From JAGDZR01 sp049115695 (GTDB lineage Bacteria > Bacteroidota > Bacteroidia > Cytophagales > Cyclobacteriaceae), in the NCBI GenBank assembly GCA_049115695.1, contig JAGDZR010000010.1:62001-126000 (forward strand): DNA of 64,000 bases. Direction: 5' to 3'. The notes under the pieces are model-generated. The model worked only from the letters and a program-made list of their open reading frames with translations, was not told the origin of the DNA and did no database searches. Below are positions 54,350 to 63,666 of the stretch, in pieces. The translations under genes were made by a program, and so were the position numbers. The stretch's first letter is position 1. Each line of letters begins with the position of its first letter.

Positions 54350-55492
54350 TTAATAGTTTGATAATAAATCTAAATAGGCCTGATCACTCTCGACTACTCC
54401 GAACGCTCTAGCGCGTGTTATAATTTTCTTTGCCCAACTTTTATGGGGATTAATTTCGTTCATTTTATTAGAGCGTTGGCTTTTAATTACTCCTCCAGAG
54501 GTATTCAATATTTGCATAGCATCATCATATTCTTCCTGAGTAACAGATTGTAGTGCGTTGACAAATCTGGCGTGAGACGGGTGAATGATAGTTTTGCCAA
54601 CAAACCCATTTGCCTTGTCTAATATTACTTCTCTTAACAATCCATCCATCGCTTCATTTAATATTGGTTGTCTATTCAATATGGATCGATGTATATCGCC
54701 GTTTAATTTTCTAATATCGTCATCTTTATAGGCCAGGAAGTATTCCCACACAGGGCCCGATACTAAAAATCCGTCTGAAGCCCGATTAAAAAAATTGAGG
54801 ATGTCAGTAAGACAATCTTTCACGGAGAGGATGTCATAAATTGAATAATTTATGCCTCTTCTTACACCAAATAATGCGGAAAAATCCGTTCCTCCTACCC
54901 GAATATTCAAAATAGCCTTCTGATGCCGCATAAGAATGCTTTTCAACCTTTGTAATTCACCCGTTCTAGTTTCCTGATAGGCTATTGATTTACCTTCAAG
55001 TATTGGCATACCATATAAATAGGGGCTCAACGCATTCCTCAATTCTTCAAGGCGCTCTAAGTAAGCCTCAGCATTATTGCTGTAGAATTTTGGAAATACA
55101 AAGCCCGACAAAGCCAATGTATTTTTCTGGTTGAGTTGCCTAGAGAAGCTTTCAAATTGATTCAGGCTTCTGACCCTCACAAAGGTTAACGGAATGTCAT
55201 TGACAGATATCTCATTATTAGATATCGCTTCTGAAACCCGATTTAAATGATTCAGTATATTTTTTTCGGCATTGGCCAAATCCTCCACTTGAATGGCATC
55301 CTCCATGCACATGACAATGGAATGAACTTCTGAAAGTTCTTTCCTAATCACTTTCATTGTAATGTCTTTAGTACCTGGCATATAAAGGGTAGCACCGAGA
55401 CAATACTTAAGTAATTCAATATCCGAATGCATACTGAACTCCTCAGGAGAAACAGCAAAGTTATAATTCGGATTATGACTATTGTACTGCAT
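54350..55492 (-). CDS. HpcH/HpaI aldolase / citrate-lyase-beta (CitE)-like C-C lyase
   Basis: This 380-residue TIM-barrel protein of the pyruvate/PEP-domain superfamily has LYMPGTKD near the N-terminus, the metal-binding CMEDAI (E64/D65), VFPKF, ILEGKSIAY and the C-terminal GKTIIHPSHARFVNAL typical of CitE-like lyases. It is longer than HpaI aldolases (about 260 aa) and CitE (about 300 aa), like the C-C bond lyase group. It may cleave or form a C-C bond of an oxo- or hydroxy-dicarboxylate. It lies 11 bp after the U32-like gene. Confidence 0.85.
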   Translation of the reverse strand: MQYNSHNPNYNFAVSPEEFSMHSDIELLKYCLGATLYMPGTKDITMKVIRKELSEVHSIVMCMEDAIQVEDLANAEKNILNHLNRVSEAISNNEISVNDIPLTFVRVRSLNQFESFSRQLNQKNTLALSGFVFPKFYSNNAEAYLERLEELRNALSPYLYGMPILEGKSIAYQETRTGELQRLKSILMRHQKAILNIRVGGTDFSALFGVRRGINYSIYDILSVKDCLTDILNFFNRASDGFLVSGPVWEYFLAYKDDDIRKLNGDIHRSILNRQPILNEAMDGLLREVILDKANGFVGKTIIHPSHARFVNALQSVTQEEYDDAMQILNTSGGVIKSQRSNKMNEINPHKSWAKKIITRARAFGVVESDQAYLDLLSNY

Positions 55493-55503
55493 TCAACTTA
55501 GCA

Positions 55504-56379
55504 TTAATTTGAAATTGCATCCGGATAATATTCCACAATCATTCTTTTCACGAGCTCAACTTGTTTTGCTCTTTGCCTGGCTTCATCGGCTGTAGTATTC
55601 CAACCATGAGTTTTTGCAACCGAGCCACCAGTTTTCAAAAATACTGGTGCCACAAATTTGATCATATCAGGTACTTCGTAGTGTCTAATGAAACCTCCCG
55701 AAGAAACTGGATTTTCTGTATGTAAATCAATAGGTAAATTGATGGCCCGTCTAATTGCTGATAACATCGGTAATTGCAGATCTCTCACTGGATTAATTGA
55801 GTCCGCTCCCATTTCCTCTAGCATTTTACAAGAACAAGGATTGCCATGACCCATATGAGCGGATATTTTAAATTTAACTTCATCAGAAATTTCTCCCGAT
55901 TTCCTCATTTTTGTCAGTAGCCAAAGTAATCCCTCGTCATAAAGAAGAAATGTCTTACAACCTAAAGCATAAGCACGCTTAACATCTTCTACTGCTCTAA
56001 TAACTTGTTCTTGCCCCCTTAATCTCAAACCCATTCGTTGACCTTCGGGCGACAAAACACTTGCGCTGGTATCGTAGGTGGCCCTTGGTCCAATAGACAA
56101 AACAAGCTCAATATTGGATTGCTCTGCAATTTCAACCATTCGTGAAATTTCGTAATCGGTAAGCATCATGATACCCTTTGTCTGAGTAACCCTGTGGATT
56201 ATAATATTCCTCTTTACGACTTCTTCGAGCAATGCTTCCATACTTCCTGGATTTTGAATTCCTGGAACCTCAAATTTATACTGTGACCCATCATCAAATC
56301 GTTTTTTTGAAGTCGGGAGTTCGTACAAATCACCACTTGGCAATCCGAGTGATGTTAGAAAATCTCTTGTGTCTTTCAT
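55504..56379 (-). CDS. TIM-barrel-like protein related to the U32-peptidase-annotated family
   Basis: This 291-residue protein opens with FLTSLGLPSGDLYELPTS and KRFDDGSQY. Further conserved-looking segments are IIHRVTQTKG, FLLYDEGLLWLL, HMGHGNPCSCKMLEEMGAD and GGFIRHYE. Similar bacterial proteins are often labelled U32 peptidase, but protease function is not evident and a TIM-barrel enzyme acting on a small acid or sugar is as likely. It is the first gene of the cassette, after a 102-bp gap with a TACCTTTG element. Confidence 0.7.
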   Translation of the reverse strand: MKDTRDFLTSLGLPSGDLYELPTSKKRFDDGSQYKFEVPGIQNPGSMEALLEEVVKRNIIIHRVTQTKGIMMLTDYEISRMVEIAEQSNIELVLSIGPRATYDTSASVLSPEGQRMGLRLRGQEQVIRAVEDVKRAYALGCKTFLLYDEGLLWLLTKMRKSGEISDEVKFKISAHMGHGNPCSCKMLEEMGADSINPVRDLQLPMLSAIRRAINLPIDLHTENPVSSGGFIRHYEVPDMIKFVAPVFLKTGGSVAKTHGWNTTADEARQRAKQVELVKRMIVEYYPDAISN

Positions 56380-56395
56380 TAGTGAAACTATAAAA

Positions 56396-56403
56396 CAAAG
56401 GTA
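56396..56403 (-). promoter_or_regulatory. Candidate -7 element TACCTTTG before the metabolic cassette
   Basis: The minus-strand TACCTTTG lies 16 bp before the ATG of the U32-like gene; a TTG lies 15 bp upstream of it, shorter than the usual spacing. It is identical to the element before wza (30871-30878). It may let the cassette be expressed apart from upstream export genes. Confidence 0.45.
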
Positions 56404-56481
56404 AACTGAGGCCTATACCAAAACACCTCATTGGACGTACCATTGTGAGCATTTATCAAGGTCAGGAATTTTTGCTAAAAA

Positions 56482-57555
56482 TCATCTTTGCCTTTCCTTT
56501 AGGATATTAGCAACAAGTTCTTGATCCTTTATCGTAAGGTCATAATACAAAGGTAAACACAATATTCTGGACGATATATCTACAGAAATTGGTGCATCTC
56601 CATGTGAATATTCTAGTTTATTAAGACTTGGGTAGAAATACCTTCTAGAATATATTGCCTTTGCTTCTAAGGCTTCCTTGATCTCCAAAGTAACCTCCTC
56701 ACTTTCCAGAATTATTGGATAATAGGAATAATTATATTCTGAATTGCTAGCAATTTGTTGATGCTCAATTTGCATACCCTCCAAGAGCATATCATAATTC
56801 TTACTTTGTTCCTTTCTGCGAGCAAGGATGGAATCAATGTATCTAAGATTAACAATCCCCATCGCTGCATGGAACTCAGAATTCTTACCGTTAATGCCTA
56901 TTCCATCAAATTTTTCAGGCCCGGCATGCCCAAAATTCCTCATATGAGATATTCGTCGATTCAAACTATTGTCATGCGAGAACACCGCTCCTCCTTCTAT
57001 GGAATGATATATTTTAGTCGCGTGAAAACTAGCCGTTGAAATATCTCCGTAATCAAACAAACTTCGCCCTTTATAAGTAGTGCCAAAGCAATGCGCTGCA
57101 TCATAAATTACCTTAAGATTATATTTCCTTGCAATTGTTTCGATAGCATCTATATCGCAAGGGTTTCCAAAACAGTGTGTTGCTAGAATGGCTTCTGTTT
57201 TTGAGGTAATAGCAGCTTCTATTTTATTGGGGTCTATGTTCAGTGTTAATGGTTCAATATCCACATATACCGGTTGACATCTTTCCCATAGAATACTAGT
57301 TGTCGTGGCTACATAACTAAACGGAGTAGTTATGATTTCCTTTGATAAACCAAGTGCCCTTATAGCTATTTGTAGAGCTACGGTTCCATTACCTACAAAC
57401 ACAATGTTTTTAATGCCCAAATGGTCCGATAATTTTGCCTCCAAGGCATTAACCAAAGGACCATTATTGGTGAGCCACTTCCTTTCCCATATTCCGGCAA
57501 TCAACTCGTCAAACTCCTCTTTCGGAGGCAAAAAGGGTTCCGTAACGTTTATCAT
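56482..57555 (-). CDS. DegT/DnrJ/EryC1-type PLP sugar aminotransferase
   Basis: This 357-residue fold-type I aminotransferase has the PLP lysine K181 (SFHATKIYHSIEGG), D152/H155 (YDAAHCFG) for the cofactor ring, and NGTVALQIAIRALGL. It makes a 3- or 4-amino-deoxy sugar nucleotide. With gmd encoded nearby, GDP-4-keto-6-deoxymannose is one possible substrate (a perosamine-type product), but a dTDP- or UDP-sugar substrate cannot be excluded. The gene is 102 bp upstream of the metabolic cassette and 50 bp downstream of the FkbM gene. Confidence 0.92.
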   Translation of the reverse strand: MINVTEPFLPPKEEFDELIAGIWERKWLTNNGPLVNALEAKLSDHLGIKNIVFVGNGTVALQIAIRALGLSKEIITTPFSYVATTTSILWERCQPVYVDIEPLTLNIDPNKIEAAITSKTEAILATHCFGNPCDIDAIETIARKYNLKVIYDAAHCFGTTYKGRSLFDYGDISTASFHATKIYHSIEGGAVFSHDNSLNRRISHMRNFGHAGPEKFDGIGINGKNSEFHAAMGIVNLRYIDSILARRKEQSKNYDMLLEGMQIEHQQIASNSEYNYSYYPIILESEEVTLEIKEALEAKAIYSRRYFYPSLNKLEYSHGDAPISVDISSRILCLPLYYDLTIKDQELVANILKERQR

Positions 57556-57605
57556 AGCTCTCCTTTACTTTCTTAATGCTTCTAAATAACTGAAGAAACA
57601 GTTGT

Positions 57606-58385
57606 TTAATCAGCAGCGCTATCGCGATAATTAATAACATCGAAATTACTACCTATCCGAACAAAAACGAGTTCCACCAACCAAAGCACTTGTTGTTTGA
57701 AAGGTCTATTCAAGTCCGTCAAATCAAAAAGTCTGAAACCCAATGAATCCATAGTTTTGATTACTCTGATTACACTATTATCAAAACCTAAATTCATCAC
57801 TCCTGCTTCAATTAATACAAATTCACACCCTTTAATCGTTCTCTCAGCTCCTTTCAAAACCTCTAAATCCATCCCCTCTGCATCAATTTTTATTATTTCA
57901 GGATTTGAAAAACTGCTTTCACCTATTATCTGATCTACCGTCTTAACTGGTATTTTTACTTGTTTAAATCCTCTGGCCTTAGCTTCCTGCTCTGTAAGTC
58001 TAAATGTAGAGCTATCATCACGATCGTGTACAGTGAGATTAAATTCCCCTTCTTTGGCCCCCACTCCACACCAGTCTATTTCAACATTTTCGAGTAAAAC
58101 AAGATCCTTTGAAGACTCACTAAGCCATTCTTGAGGTTCAATCATAGTGAAATTAGTTTCCGGAAAGTAGGTGAGCGCATTCCTCGTCCAGGTACCATGA
58201 TTTGCTCCAATATCCAATATATGTTTGGGCCGGAATTTATTCTCGAGTAGCAATCTAAAAAAATTATCAAGCAGATTGTCTTTCCCATGTAGGGTCGAAG
58301 GCATTCTTTGGTACTCAATATAACCCAACCTTCGAATGATAGGTCCTAAGATAAAAAGTAGTACTCTTTTTGCTAGTTTTTTCAT
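57606..58385 (-). CDS. FkbM-family methyltransferase
   Basis: This 259-residue protein has the SAM loop DIGANHGTW (58-66), FTMIEPQEW, and IIKIDAEGMDLEVLKGAERT, the hallmark of the FkbM family. It O-methylates sugars or related hydroxyls in polysaccharide and antibiotic pathways. It overlaps the Wzt gene by 4 bp, so it may cap or modify the polymer exported by that ABC system. Confidence 0.92.
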   Translation of the reverse strand: MKKLAKRVLLFILGPIIRRLGYIEYQRMPSTLHGKDNLLDNFFRLLLENKFRPKHILDIGANHGTWTRNALTYFPETNFTMIEPQEWLSESSKDLVLLENVEIDWCGVGAKEGEFNLTVHDRDDSSTFRLTEQEAKARGFKQVKIPVKTVDQIIGESSFSNPEIIKIDAEGMDLEVLKGAERTIKGCEFVLIEAGVMNLGFDNSVIRVIKTMDSLGFRLFDLTDLNRPFKQQVLWLVELVFVRIGSNFDVINYRDSAAD

Positions 58386-59632
58386 TCTAGAATCCAGTTA
58401 AACCTAGGTCTTATAAAGCCTGGTTCCTTGCCCATCCATGAACCAACTTTTCTTTCCCCAGGCTTGATAGTAATTGACAATACGTTCTCAGACCTTAATA
58501 ATGCTTCTTTAGTTTCGGAAATACCCATCACATCAATAAAATATTGTCCAATATTTAAGAATCCGACGGGAAACTCACAAACTACTTTGTGGGTTCCGTA
58601 CCCCAAGGCCCCTATTTTCCTTGAATGCGAGAATGTAAATAATACTTCATTGTTTTCGTCCTTCAACTGAAAATTGAGATATACCTTTTTTGATTTACTA
58701 GTAACCTTAAACTTATTGGTAATTAGCAAAGTGCTATTCTCATCAAAATGATCTGTATTATTTTCTTTTTGTGACACTCTGATATCCTCGATAACAAAAT
58801 CAGAATGCACTATCTCCTTAAATCCTCCTAAATCTTTATTGCTGTCCTCAGACAAGTAGGCATTTACTACATTCGTAATCTCCCCACTCGTTTCAATCAT
58901 ACCATTCTTCAAGAGAAGACCTTTGTGGCATAAAGTTTTCACTGATGCCATATTATGACTCACAAATAGAATTGTCCTTCCCTGTCCTTTTGAAATGTCC
59001 CCCATTTTACCGAGACATTTCTTTTGAAACTCAGCATCACCTACTGCCAAGACTTCATCCACAATCAGAATTTCCGATTGCAAATGAGCAGCAACCGCAA
59101 AACCCAAACGTACTCTCATTCCGGAACTGTAGCGCTTAACTGGAGTATCAATGTATCTTTCAACACCCGAAAAATCAACGATTTCATCAAACCTTTCACT
59201 AATCTCCCTCTTTCGCATACCTAAAATGGCTCCATTCAGATATACATTTTCTCTGCCAGTGAGTTCTGGGTGAAATCCAGTACCCACTTCAAGTAAACTG
59301 GCCACACGCCCCTTTATTTTAATCGTTCCCGTTGTAGGTGATGTGACTCTGCTAAGTAACTTTAATAAGGTTGATTTTCCTGCACCATTTCTACCGACAA
59401 CACCAATAACCTCACCTTCGGATATCTTAAAATTAATGTCACGTAAACTCCAAACAATGTTAGAGCTACTTCTAGTCGATTTATCATTCTCCTCTCCTAT
59501 CGTAAGATATGGATCTTCTTTTCCTCTAAACAGAGCCCACCACCTTTGAATGTCTCCCGAAAGCGCTCCTGTATTAAATTGACCTAACCTATATGATTTG
59601 GAAAGGTTATTCATTTCTATTACTGTGGACAT
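58382..59632 (-). CDS. wzt: Wzt-type ABC exporter ATPase with C-terminal glycan-binding domain
   Basis: This 416-residue protein has Walker A GRNGAGKST (80-88), signature YSSGMR (168-173) and Walker B ILIVDE (188-193). A C-terminal Wzt_C-like beta-sandwich (about 275-400) in such exporters recognises the non-reducing end of the finished O-chain. It powers export of a completed lipid-linked polymer across the inner membrane. It is paired with the Wzm permease gene 1 bp upstream. Confidence 0.95.
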   Translation of the reverse strand: MSTVIEMNNLSKSYRLGQFNTGALSGDIQRWWALFRGKEDPYLTIGEENDKSTRSSSNIVWSLRDINFKISEGEVIGVVGRNGAGKSTLLKLLSRVTSPTTGTIKIKGRVASLLEVGTGFHPELTGRENVYLNGAILGMRKREISERFDEIVDFSGVERYIDTPVKRYSSGMRVRLGFAVAAHLQSEILIVDEVLAVGDAEFQKKCLGKMGDISKGQGRTILFVSHNMASVKTLCHKGLLLKNGMIETSGEITNVVNAYLSEDSNKDLGGFKEIVHSDFVIEDIRVSQKENNTDHFDENSTLLITNKFKVTSKSKKVYLNFQLKDENNEVLFTFSHSRKIGALGYGTHKVVCEFPVGFLNIGQYFIDVMGISETKEALLRSENVLSITIKPGERKVGSWMGKEPGFIRPRFNWILE

Positions 59633-59633
59633 A

Positions 59634-60491
59634 TTAAACTGTATCTACGAAATCTTTCTCGACTTTATTAAAGATGACCAACCCTCCCAACAAGACTATT
59701 AGGGTGAAAACAGTTGAATAGGCAAGAGTCGTCCAATCGAATTGTCCCACGCTAAACAACGACATTCTAAAACCTTCAAACAAGTACGATATTGGATTGT
59801 ACCCAACAATTTTTCCAATCAGACCCGTTACTGCATCAAGCGGATAAACGATCGCCGATATATACATTAATAGTTGGATTCCAAAACTTAGCAAAAGAGC
59901 AAGATCTCTGTACTTTGTCGTCAAAGCTGATACTATCATACCAAAGCCTAAAGCTTGCAATGCTAACAAGGCAATAAGAACAGGGAATGCTATTAAATAT
60001 ATGCTGGGTGACCATTCAAATTCCTGAATTGTCACGTAATAGATGCATACCAACATTAACAAACCAAACTGAACCAATAATTTGAACATATTAGACAAAA
60101 CAAGACTCAACGGCATTATTATTCTTGGAAAATATACTTTCCCTAATATTGAGATATTCGATTTCAGAATTGTTGAAGTTTTAGTCAGTGTTTGAGAAAA
60201 GTAGGTCCAGAAAGTAATTCCTGTAAGATAGAAAATTGGTTGTGGTAAATTTGATGTTGATAACCCAGCCAACTGACCAAAAACAAAGACGTATATCGCA
60301 ACTGTAAAAAGAGGTTGAACTAAAAACCATATTGGACCTAGAATCGTCTGCTTATAAAAAGCAACAATGTCCCTTTTCACAAATAACATCAATAAGTCTC
60401 TATAGACCCATACCTCTTTAATTCCTAATCTTAAAATTCTGGAATTTGGTTCAAGAACTATGTCCCAATCCTTGGTATTGCTATTACTCAT
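59634..60491 (-). CDS. wzm: Wzm-type ABC-2 polysaccharide export permease
   Basis: This 285-residue protein has about six membrane helices and the ABC-2 family segments WFLVQPLFTVAIYVFVFGQLA and YNPISYLFEGFRMSLF. It is the channel partner of the adjacent Wzt. It overlaps gmd by 4 bp, placing GDP-sugar supply and export in one transcript. Confidence 0.95.
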   Translation of the reverse strand: MSNSNTKDWDIVLEPNSRILRLGIKEVWVYRDLLMLFVKRDIVAFYKQTILGPIWFLVQPLFTVAIYVFVFGQLAGLSTSNLPQPIFYLTGITFWTYFSQTLTKTSTILKSNISILGKVYFPRIIMPLSLVLSNMFKLLVQFGLLMLVCIYYVTIQEFEWSPSIYLIAFPVLIALLALQALGFGMIVSALTTKYRDLALLLSFGIQLLMYISAIVYPLDAVTGLIGKIVGYNPISYLFEGFRMSLFSVGQFDWTTLAYSTVFTLIVLLGGLVIFNKVEKDFVDTV

Positions 60492-61579
60492 TGATTTAGA
60501 GCTAAATCTGACTTCACCATATCATTTATTAATGCGTCGAGATCATATTTAGGAACCCATCCCAACTTCTCTTTAGCTTTTGTAGGATCACCAATCAAAA
60601 GATCTACTTCCGTTGGTCGAAAGTAATTTTTATCAACTTCTATTATCTTTGTTCCCAGCTTCAGGGGACACTTGTCTAAGCCAACTACCCGTGAATAAAT
60701 GGAATGATCGACGCTTTCAATGAATGCTACTTCTTCTTCTCCTTGTCCTACAAAATCGAGACTTATTCCCATAACTGCATAAGTTTTTCTAATAAAATCA
60801 CGAACCCGAGTGGTAATACCGGTTGCGATTACAAAGTCTTCTGGTTCCTCCTGTTGAAGAATTAACCACATCGCTTCAATATAATCCTTTGCATGACCCC
60901 AATCACGTTGAGCATCCAAATTCCCAATAAACATCTTTTCCTGTCTACCAAGGGCAATTTTTGTTGCTGCTCTGGTAATCTTCCGAGTCACAAAAGTCTC
61001 GCCTCTTAATGGTGATTCATGGTTAAATAAAATACCATTACATGCGAACATATCATAAGCCTCCCTATAATTCACCGTGATCCAATAGGCATACATTTTT
61101 GCAACTGCATATGGTGAGCGAGGATAGAATGGTGTTTTCTCAGATTGAGGAACTTCTTGAACAAGCCCATACAACTCTGAAGTTGATGCTTGATAGATTT
61201 TTGTCTTTTTCTCTAGACCCAATAATCTTACGGCTTCTAAAATGCGAAGAGTTCCTATGCCATCAGCATTTGCCGTATATTCTGGAGTGTCAAAACTTAC
61301 TTTGACATGACTCATCGCTCCTAAATTGTATATCTCATCAGGTTGAACTTCCTGAATGATCCTGGTGAGATTCATTGAATCTGTTAAATCACCATAATGC
61401 AAAATGAACTTTGCATTATTCACATGCGGATCTTCGTAAAGATGATCAATACGATCTGTATTAAATAATGAAGCTCTTCTTTTTATTCCATGAACAGTAT
61501 ATCCTTTATTAAGTAAGAATTCAGCAAGATATGCCCCATCCTGTCCAGTTATTCCCGTTACCAGTGCTACTTTTCCCAT
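60488..61579 (-). CDS. gmd: GDP-mannose 4,6-dehydratase
   Basis: This 363-residue extended SDR has the NADP loop TGITGQDG (8-15), the active-site T133/E135 (ASTSELYG), Y157-x3-K161 (PYAVAK) and the Gmd-typical IKRRASLFNTDRIDHLY and NHESPLRGETFVTRKI segments. It converts GDP-D-mannose to GDP-4-keto-6-deoxy-D-mannose in the cytoplasm. It overlaps fcl by 13 bp. Confidence 0.98.
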   Translation of the reverse strand: MGKVALVTGITGQDGAYLAEFLLNKGYTVHGIKRRASLFNTDRIDHLYEDPHVNNAKFILHYGDLTDSMNLTRIIQEVQPDEIYNLGAMSHVKVSFDTPEYTANADGIGTLRILEAVRLLGLEKKTKIYQASTSELYGLVQEVPQSEKTPFYPRSPYAVAKMYAYWITVNYREAYDMFACNGILFNHESPLRGETFVTRKITRAATKIALGRQEKMFIGNLDAQRDWGHAKDYIEAMWLILQQEEPEDFVIATGITTRVRDFIRKTYAVMGISLDFVGQGEEEVAFIESVDHSIYSRVVGLDKCPLKLGTKIIEVDKNYFRPTEVDLLIGDPTKAKEKLGWVPKYDLDALINDMVKSDLALNQ

Positions 61580-62508
61580 TCTTTGATATTCTTTAAAAAA
61601 TCAGCATATGCCAATTTTATTCCTTCTTCTAAACCTATTTTATATTTCCAACCCGCCTCTTTAAGCTTTGTGACATCCATTAACTTTCGTGGTGTTCCAT
61701 CAGGTTTGGACTGATCCCAAACAATTTCTCCCTTAAATCCCACAATTCGCCTCACCATTTCTGCCAATGACATAATGCTTAAATCCTCACCGGAACCAAT
61801 ATTTACTAATTCCTTTTTTGAATAATTATTCATGATGAAAAAACAGGCATCAGCTAAATCATCGGCAAAGAGAAATTCGCGCTTAGGTGTCCCTGATCCC
61901 CACAGGACAATTGACGTTGAGTTTTTGATTTTACCTTCATGAAATTTTCTGATCATTGCTGGTAAAACATGTGAATTATTCAGATCGTAGTTATCCCCAT
62001 AACCATAAAGATTTGTTGGCATTACTGAAACAAAATTACATCCATACTGATCTCTGTATGCCTCACATAATTTGACTCCCGCAATCTTAGCGATTGCATA
62101 TGGTTCATTCGTATATTCCAGTTCCCCCGTGAGCAAGGAAGTCTCTTTTAATGGTTGCTCAGCATATTTTGGATAAATACATGAAGACCCAAGAAATAAA
62201 AGTTTCTTCACTCCTGTCAAATAGGACTGATGAATAACATTGTTTTGAATCATTAAATTATCAAACAAAAACTCTCCACGAAATGAGTTGTTGGCATGTA
62301 TTCCTCCCACTTTTGCCGCGGCAAGAAATATATATTCAGGTTTAACTGCATTGAAAAAATCACCTACCTGTTGGCTATCCCTTAAATCAAGCTCAGATGA
62401 ATTCCTGGTAATCAAGTTGGTGTAGCCCTGTGATTTTAGTTTTCTCACAATGGCCGAACCCACCATTCCATTGTGCCCAGCTACATAAATCAATGATGAG
62501 TTCTTCAT
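61567..62508 (-). CDS. fcl: GDP-L-fucose synthase
   Basis: This 313-residue SDR has GHNGMVGSA (11-19), GSSCIYP (107-113) and Y137-x3-K141 (YAIAK), plus NLYGYGDNYDLNNSHVLPA and WGSGTPKREFLF, all typical of Fcl/WcaG. It epimerises and reduces the Gmd product to GDP-L-fucose. It starts in a 4-bp overlap with wzz copy 2. No manC/manB is present in the window, so GDP-mannose must come from elsewhere. Confidence 0.98.
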   Translation of the reverse strand: MKNSSLIYVAGHNGMVGSAIVRKLKSQGYTNLITRNSSELDLRDSQQVGDFFNAVKPEYIFLAAAKVGGIHANNSFRGEFLFDNLMIQNNVIHQSYLTGVKKLLFLGSSCIYPKYAEQPLKETSLLTGELEYTNEPYAIAKIAGVKLCEAYRDQYGCNFVSVMPTNLYGYGDNYDLNNSHVLPAMIRKFHEGKIKNSTSIVLWGSGTPKREFLFADDLADACFFIMNNYSKKELVNIGSGEDLSIMSLAEMVRRIVGFKGEIVWDQSKPDGTPRKLMDVTKLKEAGWKYKIGLEEGIKLAYADFLKNIKEWEK

Positions 62509-63662
62509 CTAATCAATTTTACAATAATATCGGCTACAACAATAATACCTCCTATTACTAATCCAATGAAAAGGAACTGAACCACAGTAAATGTCGTTGA
62601 TGATTTATTCTCCTTAATTGGGATTTGAGTAGGTTCAAACACGGTATATACAGGGGTTTTTTCTTCCAAAACAATTTTGCTTTGTTCTAGCTTGGAAGCA
62701 TTCTCAGCATAAATTTTTGAAGCAATTTGAAATTCAGCGGTCAACCTCTGCTCAATTGCTCGAGTTTTATTGGAAATGCTTCCTCTATTTCTGTCCTTAA
62801 AGTCAGCCAACTCATTTTGAATCATAATGTAATTGAGCTTCGCTAGGCTAGTCCTCTTTTCAATAAAGGAAAGGGTTGTACGCTCTTTAGCAGTCCTATG
62901 TCTTTTTACAAACTCTACCAATTTATTCATCACTAGTTCGGTCAACGCTGCACTTACCGTTTTATCTGTAGTGGTCACGAACAAGGTAACAAATCTGCCT
63001 TCAGTATTGAGTTTAATAGACCTGGACATTGCTGTCATTGCCCGTTGTTGTTGGGCTGTGAATGTAAGCAATACTGAATCTCCTTTATATTTTCTTTGTC
63101 CATATCCTTCTTCCGACACCTTCACATATTGCTTCTTTTTTGGTTTGCCGACAAAGACCTGTTTGATCGTCTGAGGCAAATTCTTCAATTCTTCTATAAG
63201 CAATGGAATTCCGCTTCGATCATCATAATTGAAAAAATAATCTACCAATCTCAGTTTGGTTTTGTATTCTCGGAAGAAAAATTTTTCCTCCATCAAATCG
63301 GCCAAAAAAAGATTATTCTTTATTATTGAGGGGTAAAATGAGGGGTCTTCCAGTGAAGCTGAAGACACTCCTCCATCCAAACTGATCCCAGCTAAACTTG
63401 CGAAACCGGAGATCTTGGATTTTCTATTATCCTCTCCAGTCTCAGATAATACAGTAATCTTGGCCGTATAAAATTTGGTTTCTATTGAAATGGCGACAAG
63501 CGAAAGTAAAAAACAAAGGATCAGTGGTAAAATAAAGATATGCCTCCTTTCCCAAAACAAATTGAAAAGGTCAATTAGCTTAATCTCTTCCCCTTTGAAC
63601 ACTTGCTTTGGATCTGTATCCAAAGGCCGAGAGCTTTTAAATAATTTCAGAATCCGATTCAT
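62505..63662 (-). CDS. Wzz-type chain-length determinant, copy 2
   Basis: This 385-residue protein has helices at about 41-60 and 358-385 around a periplasmic coiled region (ERTTLSFIEKRTSLAKLNYI). It has no kinase domain. It differs clearly from copy 1 (27207-28277) but has the same architecture. It pairs with the partial Wza gene 4 bp upstream. Confidence 0.9.
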   Translation of the reverse strand: MNRILKLFKSSRPLDTDPKQVFKGEEIKLIDLFNLFWERRHIFILPLILCFLLSLVAISIETKFYTAKITVLSETGEDNRKSKISGFASLAGISLDGGVSSASLEDPSFYPSIIKNNLFLADLMEEKFFFREYKTKLRLVDYFFNYDDRSGIPLLIEELKNLPQTIKQVFVGKPKKKQYVKVSEEGYGQRKYKGDSVLLTFTAQQQRAMTAMSRSIKLNTEGRFVTLFVTTTDKTVSAALTELVMNKLVEFVKRHRTAKERTTLSFIEKRTSLAKLNYIMIQNELADFKDRNRGSISNKTRAIEQRLTAEFQIASKIYAENASKLEQSKIVLEEKTPVYTVFEPTQIPIKENKSSTTFTVVQFLFIGLVIGGIIVVADIIVKLIR

Positions 63663-63666
63663 TCAA

